Source: Perca fluviatilis
Taxonomy: Eukaryota; Chordata; Actinopteri; Perciformes; Percidae
Length of the DNA: 64,000 nucleotides
Direction of reading: 5' to 3'
Assembly: GCF_010015445.1 (NCBI RefSeq)
Contig: NC_053127.1
Coordinates: 9,070,276-9,134,275 of the forward strand
Of this stretch, positions 48,426 to 60,675 are shown piece after piece (positions within the stretch are counted from its first letter, which is position 1; each line of letters begins with the position of its first letter). The notes beneath the pieces are model-generated. The model searched no databases and was not told the DNA's origin. It worked only from the letters and a program-made list of their open reading frames with translations. Made by a program: the position numbers and the translations under genes.

Positions 48426-49258
48426 ATTTCAGAATTTGTTTGTAACTAGATATTGTATAAAGTATACAGTATATCTTGAAATTACCTGGCAACCCAACGA
48501 TAAAAGTATAAAAAACCCAAACACTAAACATCACTGCATCTGCCTGAAGTCAGCTGCAGCTGACGGCACTAGAAAAGTAGCAGGCTATGTTGAAACGGTC
48601 GCAGTGTTTCATCAGCTGGTTTATTTCAAGAAAGCCATTTTGGGTGCAATGGAAAATTGAAAAGTGGACATTTTAGTAAGTTGGGCTGGGGATTGAAATG
48701 AAGTGAGAAAAAGAGATCAGACTCAATTCAATTAGATTTAATAAATAGCTTCAGGCAACGTAGTTACAAACTACACCAGGGTGTGTTTTAAACATAACAC
48801 TCTAAAAACTAAACAAAAACCTAATGATTCATATCATTTTTAAGGCCCCATTTGTGTGCAACATCTGGCCGATGGCATCCACTAAGCGTGATGCATGTGT
48901 ATGAACGTTAAATTGGTGATTATAGGTGTGAGAAAAAAAAACACGTTCAGGTGGGTTTACTGCATCCCACCAGGGACCAAATCTAAAAAAAAATCTAAGC
49001 CATTGAAAATATGCATTCGTTTGTTCATTTTATGTGTCCATGTCCATCGAACAACACGTTTACATTTGCCTGAAGTGCTTTTAAAGCCGTTTCCCAAACA
49101 AGTGGCGAGTGAAGGGGAGCTGCGACCTTGGAGCCAAACTGCGAGCGGCCGACATGACTTTGTGGGTTGGAAGAAAAAGCCTTTATTTATAGATCAGCTG
49201 TGTGTCGATCAAACTCCATCCAGGGGGAAACGGCAGGCGTCGGAGAAGAGGAGGGAAA

Positions 49259-49289
<31 letters not shown>

Positions 49290-49292
49290 CGC
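49259..49292. repeat. (GT)n microsatellite
   Basis: Uninterrupted GT run that ends in GCGTGCGCGC, a potential Z-DNA tract. Confidence 0.85.
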
Positions 49293-49424
49293 GCTAGGAG
49301 GGTTGCTTTTTGAAGAACTAATACAGTGGTGTGCCTCAATCTCACTTAATTCCATTTAAAGGAAATTGATTTGGAGGTGGGGGGTGGGGGGCAGGGATGT
49401 GGGGGGAGTGCACAGGGCTGCTCT

Positions 49425-49430
<6 letters not shown>

Positions 49431-49482
<52 letters not shown>
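49431..49482. repeat. (TC)n microsatellite
   Basis: About 26 TC units; polypurine/polypyrimidine mirror tract (H-DNA type). Confidence 0.9.
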
Positions 49483-49483
<1 letters not shown>

Positions 49484-50734
49484 TCCAAAGTCTTGGCCTC
49501 GTTTCATTCATTTGTGTCTTTTGTTGATGCTACATACAGCATCCAGTGTGCTGTTGTGCTATAATATATACAGTAATAAGGACAAAAAGAAGGTTGTGTT
49601 TTGTTTTTTTTGGTGGGGGTGGGTGGGGGGCACGGATATTACGAGCCCTGCAGGGGGAAGTGGCTCACTGCAGCGACAAGTAGCAGGGAAAAAAAAAAAG
49701 AGAAAATGGAACGTAAATATTAAAACAGAATGTAAATAAGGATTACAGCCGACGGGGGTTATGCAGCATAAATACATGCAACTGCTGCTATGAACAGTAG
49801 AACATGCATGAGCACGGATGGAGTACAGGGTTCTGTGCTGCACTCCCACTCCAACATCACGGGAAGGCTTTTTTTTACCAAGAGGCTGCTCTATGCAAGT
49901 TGCACATACCCGTTTCTTTTAATCTTACAAACGTCTTTTCAAATCCTTTATCACAACTCTAATTAAATCAAATTATACTTTAACTCTAATTAATAGCAAA
50001 GACATTTTTTTTCCCCCCATTCTGGAGAAAATGATTAATCTTTAAACACCAAATTTAAGTTATTTATAACTGTTGGTAAGCTTAGAAAGCTATTCCATTA
50101 CTACACTGAGTGCAATAAAAAATACATACTGTACCTTGCTTGTTATGTATTAAATATTTATACAAGTTCAATAAAAATCCTTACTTTAACTCAATCTATC
50201 CATGGATAAGCCACTAGCGGTTTCAATCGGAATTTGTAACAGATTGATTTAAAAAATGTGGACAGGGTCCAAAACAGTGTCTATATATTTTTTAATCTGC
50301 TATTTTGTTCTTTCCTGCTGCACATCCCTTATTGCTAGAATGATCCAGCAGCCCCAGCTATACATACTGTACATTTTCACCTTATTCCGTTACATTACAA
50401 ATATTACTTGAGTTTCCCTTTAATGGTTTAGAAGAATATCATAACCCATGTTTCACTCGCATTTCAGTGAATTACATGGCATAAGTGGATGAAATAGTGT
50501 ATTTTATTATTATTATTTTTTTTACATTCCTTTATTGCTGCACATATGTAGATGTACATATATATGTATCTGCCGGTTTATTCATTATATAATAAATATT
50601 GATCAATTCTCTGTTAATGTGTAGGAGAATACTGTATCATCGTCATCTATATTTTATTAGGATTATAAATTACATAACAAAAGAGAGGTAATGTTAAAAA
50701 AAAGTAATGTTAGTATACTGTATGCTGTTAGCAT

Positions 50735-50990
50735 TAACCCTTGTGTTGTCTTTCTGTCGGCCATGCAACCTTTTGTTTTTCTGGGTTAGAATGTAAAATT
50801 AATAAAAAGAAAATTTTTGACGATTTTGTTGATTTTTTTTTTTTTTTTTTACCGATATTTTTGTCAGTTTTTTTCACATTTTGTGTCACTTTTCTGATGT
50901 TTTAGTCGATTGTTTCTGCACTTTTTTGGACGTTTGTTGTTTTGTTTTCCTGGTTGAAAGAAACCCCAAATTTCTGATATAGAAACTATT
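50735..50990. mobile_element. TTAA-type element: single end and rearranged interior
   Basis: TTAACCCTTGTGTTGTCTTT at 50735 matches the end of the complete element at 52489. At about 50961-50985 AGAAACCCCAAATTTCTGAT appears as the inverted form of an interior word of that element (ATATCAGAATTATGGGTTTC). No second end was found. Confidence 0.5.
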
Positions 50991-52492
50991 TTTCAAATAG
51001 GTTTCCATAAACTAGAAAGTTAAAGCCTAAGCTGCCTGCACATTTCAGCCAGTTTGAACGGACGATTCCAATCAGACTGAGAGGAGAACAAACTGGACAT
51101 GCACACATTCATTCACTCATCACACAAAGCCAATCTCTTTGACAAAGAAAGAGGGGGGAAAAAAGAAAATCATACCACACATCTAAATTCTGGCTTTGAT
51201 TCAATTCCTATCTTTTTTTTCTCCCCCACCGGGGAACTCCCCTTATCAAAATATCACCGGGCAGCTTGTAGATTCATTCTAGAGTCATTTTGTGGCGTGC
51301 ACAGTCAGACAGATGAGAGCAGAAGAGGATCATGTTTGCCACATTTGTACAGGAAAATCAAAGGCAGCTGAGAAACTCAGAGAGGCTCAAAAGAGTCTCA
51401 GATAGAAAGAGAGAGAAAAGAAAAAAAAAGAAAAAAAAACAGTGTATCCAGTGCCAGGACTGTTAACAACCACCTGTATGTGCCCATCTGTGGTTCCTGA
51501 AATCACTCACACAAAGTGCCGGCACCCAGGAGGAATTAAAAAAACTAATCCTTAAATAATCTTTGAAAATAAAAAAAAATGAAGACCGTGAAAAAAATAT
51601 TCACTCAAAGACATGGTTAGGTTTGGAAGAAATGCGCAAGTGTACAGATTTGTCACACGCATATAGACTCTTCAACCATGAGCGTTAACTACACATTTCA
51701 GACCGCAAATGCCAAAAAAATGCTGCCAAATTCCATTGGGCTATAAGCTAAATATTCTCACTCACTATGATCAAATTGGGATTCACTGAAGGCAGAAATG
51801 AAATCTTTACTAAAAGACCATCATCTTAAGCCTCCATCTCGGGGGAGAAGTGAGAAGCCTGCTGCCCCAGATTGCCTAAAAATGCAGATAAGAAATGATC
51901 CTGCACCAGAAATTGGTCCTGCAGGACTATTACATTGGAGAGATTAGTGGAAGATAATCATATAATGGCGATGATAGCACCGATTGCAACAAAACGACCC
52001 CATAAAGTCACCTCTGAATAAAAAAAAATTAAAAAAAAGAAGGCGATGCAGATGAGTGGGAATAAAGCAGTAAAGTGCTTGAGCTGGGTAGCATGTGTGA
52101 GACAGCTGTGTGTGTGTGTTTGGGGCTCAGTGCTGCCTCTGGCCAGCAGGGGGTGCTCCTCTGTCTGCACACACTTGCACACAAACTCAGTCACTGGTTC
52201 CCACTGGAGAGCCAGAGCAACAGGGAAAGGGAGAAGTCCTCATATGACCCTCTGGTTCACAGGAGTTTAAAAAAAAAAGCCTCTTATATGGAATATGGTA
52301 AGACTTAACTGCCTCAGCGTCCACAGCGGAGACCGTTAACGGGCGACGACGGATATTAGAAAGTAGTAAGAGAGAAAACTGGGCTCGCCGAGGATTAATG
52401 CCGTTTCACTAACATGCTGTTCGAGTTAACCGAGTTAACTCAGATGACTCTAAACTCTAAATTCAGATAAAGACACATTACAGCCATCTTAA

Positions 52493-52858
52493 CCCTTGTG
52501 TTGTCCTCGGGTCAAATTTGACCCAGTTTTATATCAGAATTATGGGTTTCTTTGAACCAAATTGCCCCCAAAATAACATGAATGCGTGGATGTAACATTC
52601 TTGGCAGGTAATATTAATGATTACTTTCATTGAATTGTGGGTGGGTTTTTTTTCCCCAATTTTATAGCATTTGAAATAAACTGTGATCCACTCAACATCC
52701 TCTGATCTTAACCATCACTCAAAAATAATCCATAATTTGTTTTTTTAAACAAAAAAAAGGCATTATGTCATTTAAATTATGTTTTTTGACCATGTATTTA
52801 AAAAAGCGTAAAAAAAAATTGGGATAAGTTCACAGTCGACGGGAAGACAACACAAGGG
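52493..52858. mobile_element. TTAA-flanked non-autonomous DNA transposon (piggyBac-like), copy 1
   Basis: It lies between TTAA at 52489-52492 and 52859-52862. The ends CCCTTGTGTTGTC and GACAACACAAGGG are perfect 13-bp inverted repeats. The subterminal CGGGTCAAATTTGACCC is itself palindromic. The interior has no ORF. TTAA duplication suggests piggyBac- or Kolobok-type mobilisation (inference). Confidence 0.8.
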
Positions 52859-53012
52859 TTAACTAGAGAGGTGGTCTCAAATCAGCAACTTTTATTATTC
52901 TGTTGATGGCGGGAGATCTTTTTTTTGGGGGGTTCTGAAAATATATAGTATCTTGAAACAAGACAGTATGAGGTGCATGGCTGCCACAGAAAATGATTTT
53001 CATTGTTTTTAT

Positions 53013-53404
53013 CAGGGCTGCATCTAACGATTATTTTCATTGTCCATGAATCTGGATTACTCGATTAGTTTGTTTGGGCTATTAGATGTCAGAAAATGGT
53101 GAAACATGTTGATCAGTGTTTCCCAAAGCCCAAGATGACGCCCTCAAATACTAACTTTATTTGTAAAGCACTTCCCAAAACCAAGTTACAAAGTGCTGAA
53201 ATGTCTGGTTTTGTCCACAACTCAAAGATATTCTGTGTACTGTCACAGAGGAGAGAAGAAACTTCAAACTATTCCCCTTTAAGAAGCTGACGTCAGAGAA
53301 TTCCTCAAATGACTCAAACCGATGAATTGATCAAGAAAATAGTTGCCGATTCATTCAATAGTTGACAACTAATTGATTAATGGGTTTAATTTTTGCAGCT
53401 CTAG
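53013..53404. mobile_element. hAT-like MITE
   Basis: The left end CAGGGCTGCATCTAACGATT (53013) and the right end AATTTTTGCAGCTCTAG (to 53404) form imperfect terminal inverted repeats around the GCTGC core. Interior words GATTACTCGATTAGTTTGTT and ACAACTAATTGATTAATGGG are typical of a very common fish hAT-derived repeat (recollection). An 8-bp duplication could not be confirmed. Confidence 0.6.
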
Positions 53405-53500
53405 TTGTACACTGTTTTTGTTATTGCTTTTTATTACATTGTTAAGTGTCTTTGAGGACCTTTTAAAGCGCTATATAAATAAAGTATATTTTGGAAAATT
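53405..53500 (+). mobile_element. Retroposon 3' tail fragment
   Basis: GTGTCTTTGAGGACCTTTTA followed by AAGCGCTATATAAATAAAGT resembles a LINE 3' tail. It directly follows the hAT-like MITE. Confidence 0.4.
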
Positions 53501-54161
53501 CTTTAAAAAAAAACCTTATTTAAATCAAGGATAGTTTAAACTCAAAAATTAAATTTTTCTCATTATTTAGTTTTGTTATTGTATTATTTTATTTTCCTCC
53601 ATTTTTTAGAAAGCACAAATTTAAACATATTTTATAGGTATTCAACCGAAACCAAAAAGCAACTGAATATGTTTGGAAAAAGACAGCAATTTGATGTCAT
53701 AAAATTCCGAAAGTAACCTTCAACAGTTCCACAGAGAACTCCCATAACATTTTAGGGTTCATTGAATGACCTTTATTAACTCTATGGTGTCTTAAATGAC
53801 AGGGTTCGTTTAGAAAACACTGCTACAGGGAAACGAGTCAACGATCAAATGAGAGGGTCCCAATAAAGGATAAGAATGGCGTTAGTCTAGAGTTTCCGTA
53901 ATGTCAACAAATCTCACGAAAAGACCAACAATGACTTATTCATCTCGAAAATACTTCCCTGTCCTGTCTGTGGCCCATTTGTTCCTACTAAACTACATAC
54001 AACTTCAAAAATGGCTCTTAAATATAGTTTGACTTAAAAAAACAAACAAAAAAAGGCTAGATCATTTTGTAACAAAAGTTCAATATCATATTCAGGCGCA
54101 GATTAATACATGTATGAGTATTTACAGCACGGTGTATGTGGTATTGAATTAAAATAAACTA

Positions 54162-54164
<3 letters not shown>

Positions 54165-54197
<33 letters not shown>
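54165..54197. repeat. (GT)n microsatellite
   Basis: About 16 GT units. Confidence 0.9.
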
Positions 54198-54706
54198 TAT
54201 TTGCCTACGCTTCTCTTTTTACCTGTTGAAGCAGAACGATTCTGTGATGAGCCTTATTCTTGTTCCTTGAGAATCATTAAGGATCGTAATGAAAGACATT
54301 GTGAGATTTGTGCTTAATGGAAAACAATGTGTAACCTGTTGTTGACATCTTTTCCCACCGCGTCTTCCTCGTCTCCTTGTGTTGCCACTTTGTGTCTGCT
54401 CCATCATCTCTATCTTTCAGCTCTTCCTCTCCCTCTCTGTCTCCGGGCCATGTTTCTCCATGGACAGAGCCCAGGAAATGATAGCGAGGTGTGGGAGAGA
54501 GAGAGAGATCACTAGCTCTGTAACCCAGACTTGCTGCTACAAATCCACACTGGGGGTCTCCCACCTTGACCCCATCGCTTTCACAGTACATCTGGCCTGC
54601 AAATAAGCTGACTGACACACACACACACACACTTGACAGCAACACACGCCAGACACCAAACGCAACCTATGCTCACACGCTTGGGTGGGCAAGAACACAT
54701 GCAGAA

Positions 54707-55250
54707 TAGAGGGTGACACGGGAATCAATTGTCGCTCCCATCCCATCCCGAGCCCACGAAAATACTCCATCATATCCCAATCACGTGACTGGTCCCCCCC
54801 CCCCACCCCACGGCCTCCCCCTCCCAAAATCCTGTCCTGCAAAATCCCGAGAGAAAGACTCCTGAATCCCGTCCCGCTCCCGTTTCGTCCCCTATGTTGT
54901 CTAAAGTTATCAGACTCTGTTGCCCCCCTGTAGCACGTTTGGTTCATCGCGGTCAAATCACTGAGGTTGCCTCGGAAATGTAGGCTACACTATACATGCA
55001 TTACCTGCAGGCCTAGGCCATTTCATTACGTAATTCCTAACGGAGATCTTCTCGAACGAAATACCGTGCAATCTTTGGGCGCACTCACCGCATCGCAGCG
55101 TAATTTTTTTAATTTAATCTCCGGCTCCGTCCCGTTCCTGTTGATTTCTATGCGCTATTCCGTCCCTATAACGTTACAAACAGTGAAATTGACTCCCGTG
55201 CCGCGGGAATACCGTGACCCGCGGGAGTCCCGAAAAATGTTCACCCTCTA
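54707..55250. mobile_element. hAT-like non-autonomous element with 8-bp duplication
   Basis: The ends TAGAGGGTGA (54707-54716) and TCACCCTCTA (55241-55250) are perfect 10-bp inverted repeats. Flanking 8-mers ATGCAGAA (54699-54706) and ACACAGAA (55251-55258) agree at 6 of 8. The interior is rich in CCCGTCCCGCTCC-type and CGCGGGA words. Open frames across it are not transposase. Confidence 0.65.
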
Positions 55251-55899
55251 ACACAGAAGCAGAGCAGGCATCATCTCTAACTTTATACATGTGACTGAGC
55301 AGTGCCACGCAGCCACAATGGGCCGATTTGTCCGTGGAGACAACACAACCTCATCGAATTCCATTAAATTAGCACAAGTATGGAAACGCTGATCATGTGT
55401 TGTTGACAGAAATGATGTGAACATTACATTCTTCCATCACTAATTTGATCATGTAAGTTTAACATTAAACACTCGGAGTAAAACAGCTGCCAGACTGCCA
55501 ACTGTTTTAAGCACTTCTTCCTTCGTGTAAGGATTTTGCGGTAAAGAAGAAGACTGATACATGGATGCCAAGAAGATGTTGTTTGTAGTAGAAGAGACAT
55601 AATCGCACTTTGTCCAAGAAGAATAGCGCCTGGACAGTGGCAGTAGCCGTGTGTCAATTCACATACTTTTATGTAAATCTTAAAGTATCGCATTAGAATA
55701 GCTGTATGGAAATGGAAAATTCAACAAATGCTTCCTGTGTTTTTATCTCGTAAATGGGTTAGATGGCCAAGGTGACTTGTTTTTTGTCCGGTTATCAACC
55801 TCTACTTCTTCTACTCGGTTTACTGGCGGATTACAGCCATGCATCGCTTATAGCGCCAACTTCTGACCAAACTACACTGTAGCCTAGTTTATTCGTTCC

Positions 55900-56351
55900 T
55901 AGTCTGTATCCTCCATATCAGGGATTGCTCCGCTGCCCACAGAAATTCTGCCGAATTTCACTCATTTAGGCCGGATATCCGTTGCCTTGGGTTTCCTTTG
56001 TGTTGGCATTTTAAACTCTGGTGGATTTATGAGGACTATGGTTAACTGCTCCTCAGATCTCTGCAGGGTAAATCCAGACAGCTAGCTAGACTAACTGTCG
56101 AGTTTTCTCTCGCACGACTAAAACAACTTTTGAACGTACACACGTCCCACCAAAACAAGTTCCTTCCCGAGGCTATTTTGCAGAGGCACCGTTGCTCCGT
56201 ACGACGCTTAGTGCCGCCCAAGATGATTGTGATTGGTTTAAAGAAATGCAAATAAACCAGAGCATGTTTTTCTACCATCCCAGAATGCTGTGTGGACTCG
56301 CCAGACCCTCCTCCACAGCGCTGTGGAGGAGGGTCTGGCAAAGCGAGACTA
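55900..56351 (+). mobile_element. Full-length MITE with 9-bp duplication and terminal palindrome
   Basis: Starts TAGTCTGTATCC and ends GGTCTGGCAAAGCGAGACTA. Flanking ATTCGTTCC (55891-55899) and ATTCGCTCC (56352-56360) agree at 8 of 9. Terminal repeats are very short (TAGTCT/AGACTA). Near the right end lies a perfect 40-bp palindrome (56300-56339). The interior carries CAGATCTCTGCAGGGTAAAT and ATTGTGATTGGTTTAAAGAA. Other copies here: 2349-2836 (ends only), 17316-17665, 19388-19584, 40217-40352. The 118-codon minus frame across it is not a gene. Confidence 0.8.
56300..56339. repeat. Perfect 40-bp palindrome
   Basis: GCCAGACCCTCCTCCACAGC is followed directly by its exact reverse complement, with no loop. 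It is the subterminal structure of the MITE; the older copy at about 19535-19573 shows the same structure with mismatches. Confidence 0.97.
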
Positions 56352-56691
56352 ATTCGCTCCAAACCAGTCGATGGAAACGCATCAAATTCGCTTGACAATT
56401 GAGTAGAAACACTGCTATTGATTTGTCCTCAATATTAACTCTAGGAGCATCCTTGACTTTGATGGATGATGACAAATTCTTCACTGGAGAAAAAAAATTT
56501 TCTTTCTGTTCACGACAACAGATAGAAATCTAAAAGAGGCACACACGTCATCAGCGATTGCTAGACAATAGACACCTCTTGCTGACAATACGAGTCGATA
56601 GAGACAATGGTTTGTCCCCCGCTATTCACATTATCTTCAGATGTGTGCACTTTATTTTTTTTCACGTTTTACAAGCAAATTAAAAGCTTAA

Positions 56692-57192
56692 AGGTCCAGT
56701 GTGTAACGTTTTTAGTTGTTCATTCATCCAAGTATTCCTTTTGACTTGAAATTTTACGTTTGCATTCACATGAACTCATGGATGTATTAAGAGAACTGGG
56801 GTAGACGCTCCATATCCATGCTCCATCTTGAAATACGTTAGCCGGTAAGGGACATACAGGACATACTGCTCCGCCTTTCGCGTTTTCGCTGTCACATGAT
56901 AAACTCCCAGCTGCTGCTAACGCTGCTAACGGGTATCGTAGCTTCCCGGCCCCGGCAAGTTTGAAGAAGGGATAATGGAGTACCACACGTATTCAAAATC
57001 CAAATTTCAGGAACAGGAGTCTTCTTCTTTGCCCAGAAAAAGAAAAAAGGATATTGAAAAGAGCAAGAGACCGGCTTTTTGAAGCGTAAAGGCTATAGCT
57101 GTAAAACCTACTTTGAACTGCGTGGTGCGAGAGAGTTGATTGCGATATATGATCTCAACGCTAGATGGGAGAAATTCCTACACATTGGACCT
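56692..57192. mobile_element. TTAA-flanked non-autonomous DNA transposon, second family
   Basis: Between TTAA at 56688-56691 and 57193-57196. The ends AGGTCCAGTGTGTA and TACACATTGGACCT are inverted repeats with one mismatch. A frequent fish element by recollection. No transposase frame. Confidence 0.75.
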
Positions 57193-58309
57193 TTAACAAA
57201 GCAGATTTAGTGACTGGCTCCTCTTTGCTGTAAGGAACTCATTTGATGCTTTTAAAGTCCTTGAAACAAGTCAAACTGCCTTATTTGTTGGACTATAGAT
57301 AACAGGTTGTTTTTTTTACATTTCGCTCCATTTCTGCACACATGCCTGTCTTCATATTCATTTGTTTCAGAGCTGGAGACCAAGGCCATTCCTCTTGGAG
57401 TTTGATTCAAAGGAATTTCTTAGAGTTCAAACAAAACCCAGTTCTTTACATTTATTTGAATGGAGATGTACAAAGAAGCTGCATCTACTTGTTTGTGAGA
57501 AACAAAGCACATGCTATGGTCTTCAACGGTGGACTCCAAATGAAATCCAGAACTGAGTCAAAGAGCTGCATTTTGGGATGGTTAAAAGACGGACTTTCTC
57601 TTTTTTCTTTTCCCTCCTTTTCTACCCTTTTTAAGATTCCTGGCCTTTCACCTGACCCCAGGTCTTAGCCAGGGGAGTCGGGGGAGTTGGTTGCTTTTGG
57701 TGGTTGGGGTTAAAGTGTAATCCTGGTCTTGTGACCACAAAGGCTTGGCCCCTGAGGGCCAAGGACCAGCCACATTTTCTGAATTGCAATGTTATCCCTT
57801 AGCAAACCCTTCGGACTGACTATATATCAAAGGATTACATTTGCGGGGCTCTTCTCTGGTGTTTAATGATGGCCAGGAAGCTTAAAGTCTTCCCTCAATC
57901 AGTTATGGTTTTAGTTTGGTTTTTTGAGATTGTGTAGGGGGAGAGGATAAAAAAATTCAACTTAAACTTGTCTGGAGTCTAGTTTGAGAGCTTGTCAACA
58001 GCATCAGTCAGTGTTTTTTTTATGATATCAATGCGCCAGTCCAAGCAGTTTCACATTTATTGACAAGAGTAATTGCCACATAGCATCATTACGAACCGAC
58101 ATATATTTTGAAACCATTGAGATGCTGATATCTGCCTGCTAGTGTACCGCTAATTGCTTGCTTAAGTAATCCATTAAGGAGTGTTTCTACAACAGCTTGC
58201 ATGCTCCATTATCATTAGTTTTATTCTAAGGAAACCTTAACAAACGTTGTTGTTGTTTTTTTAAGCATCGTGGCTTGGCCCCGAGCGCCTCTTTGCATTT
58301 AAACCTTTT

Positions 58310-58311
<2 letters not shown>

Positions 58312-58344
<33 letters not shown>
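58312..58344. repeat. 33-nt poly-T run
   Basis: Longest homopolymer in the window; an assembly-sensitive site. Confidence 0.9.
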
Positions 58345-58352
<8 letters not shown>

Positions 58353-58840
58353 GCTACTTCAGAAGATAGAGAGAACTGGAGCAAAAGAGAGAAAAGGTTT
58401 AATTGACGCCTCCCCCATTTTCCCAGGGTGAAGACCAGAGGGAGGAGGGGCGGGGGAGAGACGAGGAATGGGGTGATGGGACACGACCCTCCTGGCTTTG
58501 CAACTGTACGAAAGGAAGCAGATTTGCAGAGGCGGTGACCCCTAACCTCTAAAGCTGCAGAAAGGGTCCTTGGTGGCCCCAGCACCACCCAATCAATCAC
58601 CTCCCAGAGCCTGCTGGTCAGCCGGACTGTAAGGGGACACCACAGTCAGTCCAGTGGACCCTCCCCCAAACATTCCTTGGTAGGAAACTTTATGGGGGGG
58701 GGTTAAATGAAAGCTAAGCTGGTCAAGATTGTTAAGTAAAAAATATATACTTGTTCCATCCTGTCAACCTCCTTAATCCTTTTTACCCAACGTCAGGAAT
58801 CTGGTGATGTAGAAGTCTAACGTAATGTTGGTAGATTTAA

Positions 58841-59378
58841 CCCTCATGTTATCTTCGGGTCAGTTGTTTTGTAAAGTTTCTATATCAGAAGTTTGGGTTT
58901 CATTCAAACAAATTGGACAAAAATAACACGGATAGCTCCATCTCAATCTGAACTTTGGGTATTTCATTAGATTTTATCGAATTTCTTTTCTCCCTAGACC
59001 ACAGACGCGATCATGAGTGATTATGTGCTGCCATTAAGAACAATAAAATGGTTTCAAAACAGTCAGACATCTCTAAAAGTATGTGATAATCCATCAACAC
59101 ACGATCCTCTGATTTGAATTAAATAATTCATAATTTCTGCTTTTTCCAGCTCAAAAATGATAACATTTCACATAGATGAGCATCACATGACCACTGACCA
59201 TGAATTCCGAAAAGAAGTGTAAAACTAGTGGTAATCAGTTGGAATGAAGTGAGCTAAAAGGTGTAACACAGAATTGGGTGATAAATACTTTTTTCTTTAT
59301 AAACAGTAAAAACAGACCGAGTTCATTGTGACCCAGGAGGACAACAAGTGCACGGTCGACGGGAAGACAATACGAGGG
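58841..59378. mobile_element. TTAA-flanked non-autonomous DNA transposon (piggyBac-like), copy 2
   Basis: Between TTAA at 58837-58840 and 59379-59382. The left end CCCTCATGTTATCTTCGGGT and the right end GTCGACGGGAAGACAATACG plus AGGG match the family at 52493-52858, which has GTCGACGGGAAGACAACACA. More diverged ends and a different interior length (538 against 366 bp). Confidence 0.75.
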
Positions 59379-59604
59379 TTAAAAACATCGAGAAGATAAC
59401 AGGTTGTGCGAACTATGTGAATTAGGAGAAGGTGAGAATGAATCCCGTTTTATGTGTTGTCCTTATTATGATGAGTTAAGAACACCCATCTTACATGAAA
59501 TGTCTGTTCAAAAGGCTGGAATTTTCTGGTAAATGTACTAGTGATGACCAAATAGAGTGGTTGTTTAGATTTAATGTATATAAGTTGGCAACTCTTAAGT
59601 CTCT

Positions 59605-59850
59605 AAAGCAGAGATCTTCAACAGGGGGTCTGGGAACCCTAGGGGGGGGGGCGGGGGGGGGGGAGGTCCTCAGAGTCAATGCAGGGGAAATGCAAATAGT
59701 AAACGGTGGAGATCCGGTAACCGGTGCTTCACAACTTCTTTTTTTTGTCTTAATTCCACTCATTTCAATATTTAAAATAAATACTAGTACATTTTGTAAC
59801 ATATTTTTCTTAATGCAGACTGAATTGATTTTTTGAAGAGGCATTTTAAC
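59605..59850. repeat. Dispersed repeat with long G tract
   Basis: GAGATCTTCAACAGGGGGTC, GGGAACCCTAGG and GGTCCTCAGAGTCAATGCAG resemble a high-copy fish repeat (recollection). It contains G10-C-G11-A-GG at 59642-59666, a strong G-quadruplex candidate. Opposed open frames here are not genes. Confidence 0.45.
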
Positions 59851-60530
59851 TCAAACAAAGCCACGGTTTGAGAGTATGTTTGATTGTTCTTTTTCAATCT
59901 TCATAATATAGGACCTAAAGTTTAAATATACTGTAACACTGTAGCCTTCTTTTAATTCACATTGAGGTCTATACCCTAATGGATTTTTTTGGGATTGTAT
60001 AATTTATGTATATGTATTATATATTTGCATGTGCATATATAAGTCAGACTGTATATTATTATATGTATGTGACTATATCGTTTTCTACTACAGTAACATT
60101 AACGTATGTGGAGCCTGATTTCCACTAGCAAAAAGAATAGAAATATACATCAAGAAGTAATATCATAACGTTATTTTGGTTTTCATTTCCTTTGCTTGGC
60201 CAGCACCTTACTATGGTATATTGCTGTGCAGAAGACTTTGGATTTTCTTATGAAATAATACCGTTTGCTTGCTAAGCTGTAAAAGTTGGTCAAGGTCAGT
60301 GTACAGTGAACAGCTGGCCGCTGACTTACGCGTGTGTCGCTGAGACTTTTTGGCATATTTGCTTGTGAATAAATACATAATTAAACGCTAAGGTAATTTC
60401 CAAGAGAATATTAACATATTAGAGTCGGGAGAGCAGCAACGAAGGGCAGCGAAGACAACAAGGGAAGGTGCACAGTGATCAGTGACTCGCTGCATGGGAA
60501 GGAGCAGGTGCTTTTAAAAAAAAAAAAAAA

Positions 60531-60675
60531 AAAAGATGAACACATGAAAGGGGAGAGAGAGGGGGGAATGACATGCAGCAGAGGGCCGCAGGTCGGAGTC
60601 GAACCTGCGGCCGCTGCGTCGAGGAGTAAACATCGATATATGTGAGCCTGCTCTACCAACTGACCTAACCCGGCC
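60531..60675 (-). mobile_element. SINE copy with intact box A and box B
   Basis: The complement reads box A TAGGTCAGTTGG and box B GGTTCGACTCC, then CTGCATGTCATTCCCCCCTC and CCCCTTTCATGTG. The tRNA-like head is better preserved than in the copy at 9238-9415. The 3' part is cut short and followed by a T tract on its own strand (A18 at 60517-60534 on the plus strand). Confidence 0.8.

Noticed and set aside
49371..49739. 122-codon frame with a Ser-Leu run
   Set aside because: Translation of the (TC)n microsatellite and flanking G-rich tracts.
56042..56398. 118-codon minus-strand frame
   Set aside because: Lies across the MITE at 55900-56351; related MITE copies at 17316 and 19388 give different broken frames, so not a protein-coding gene.
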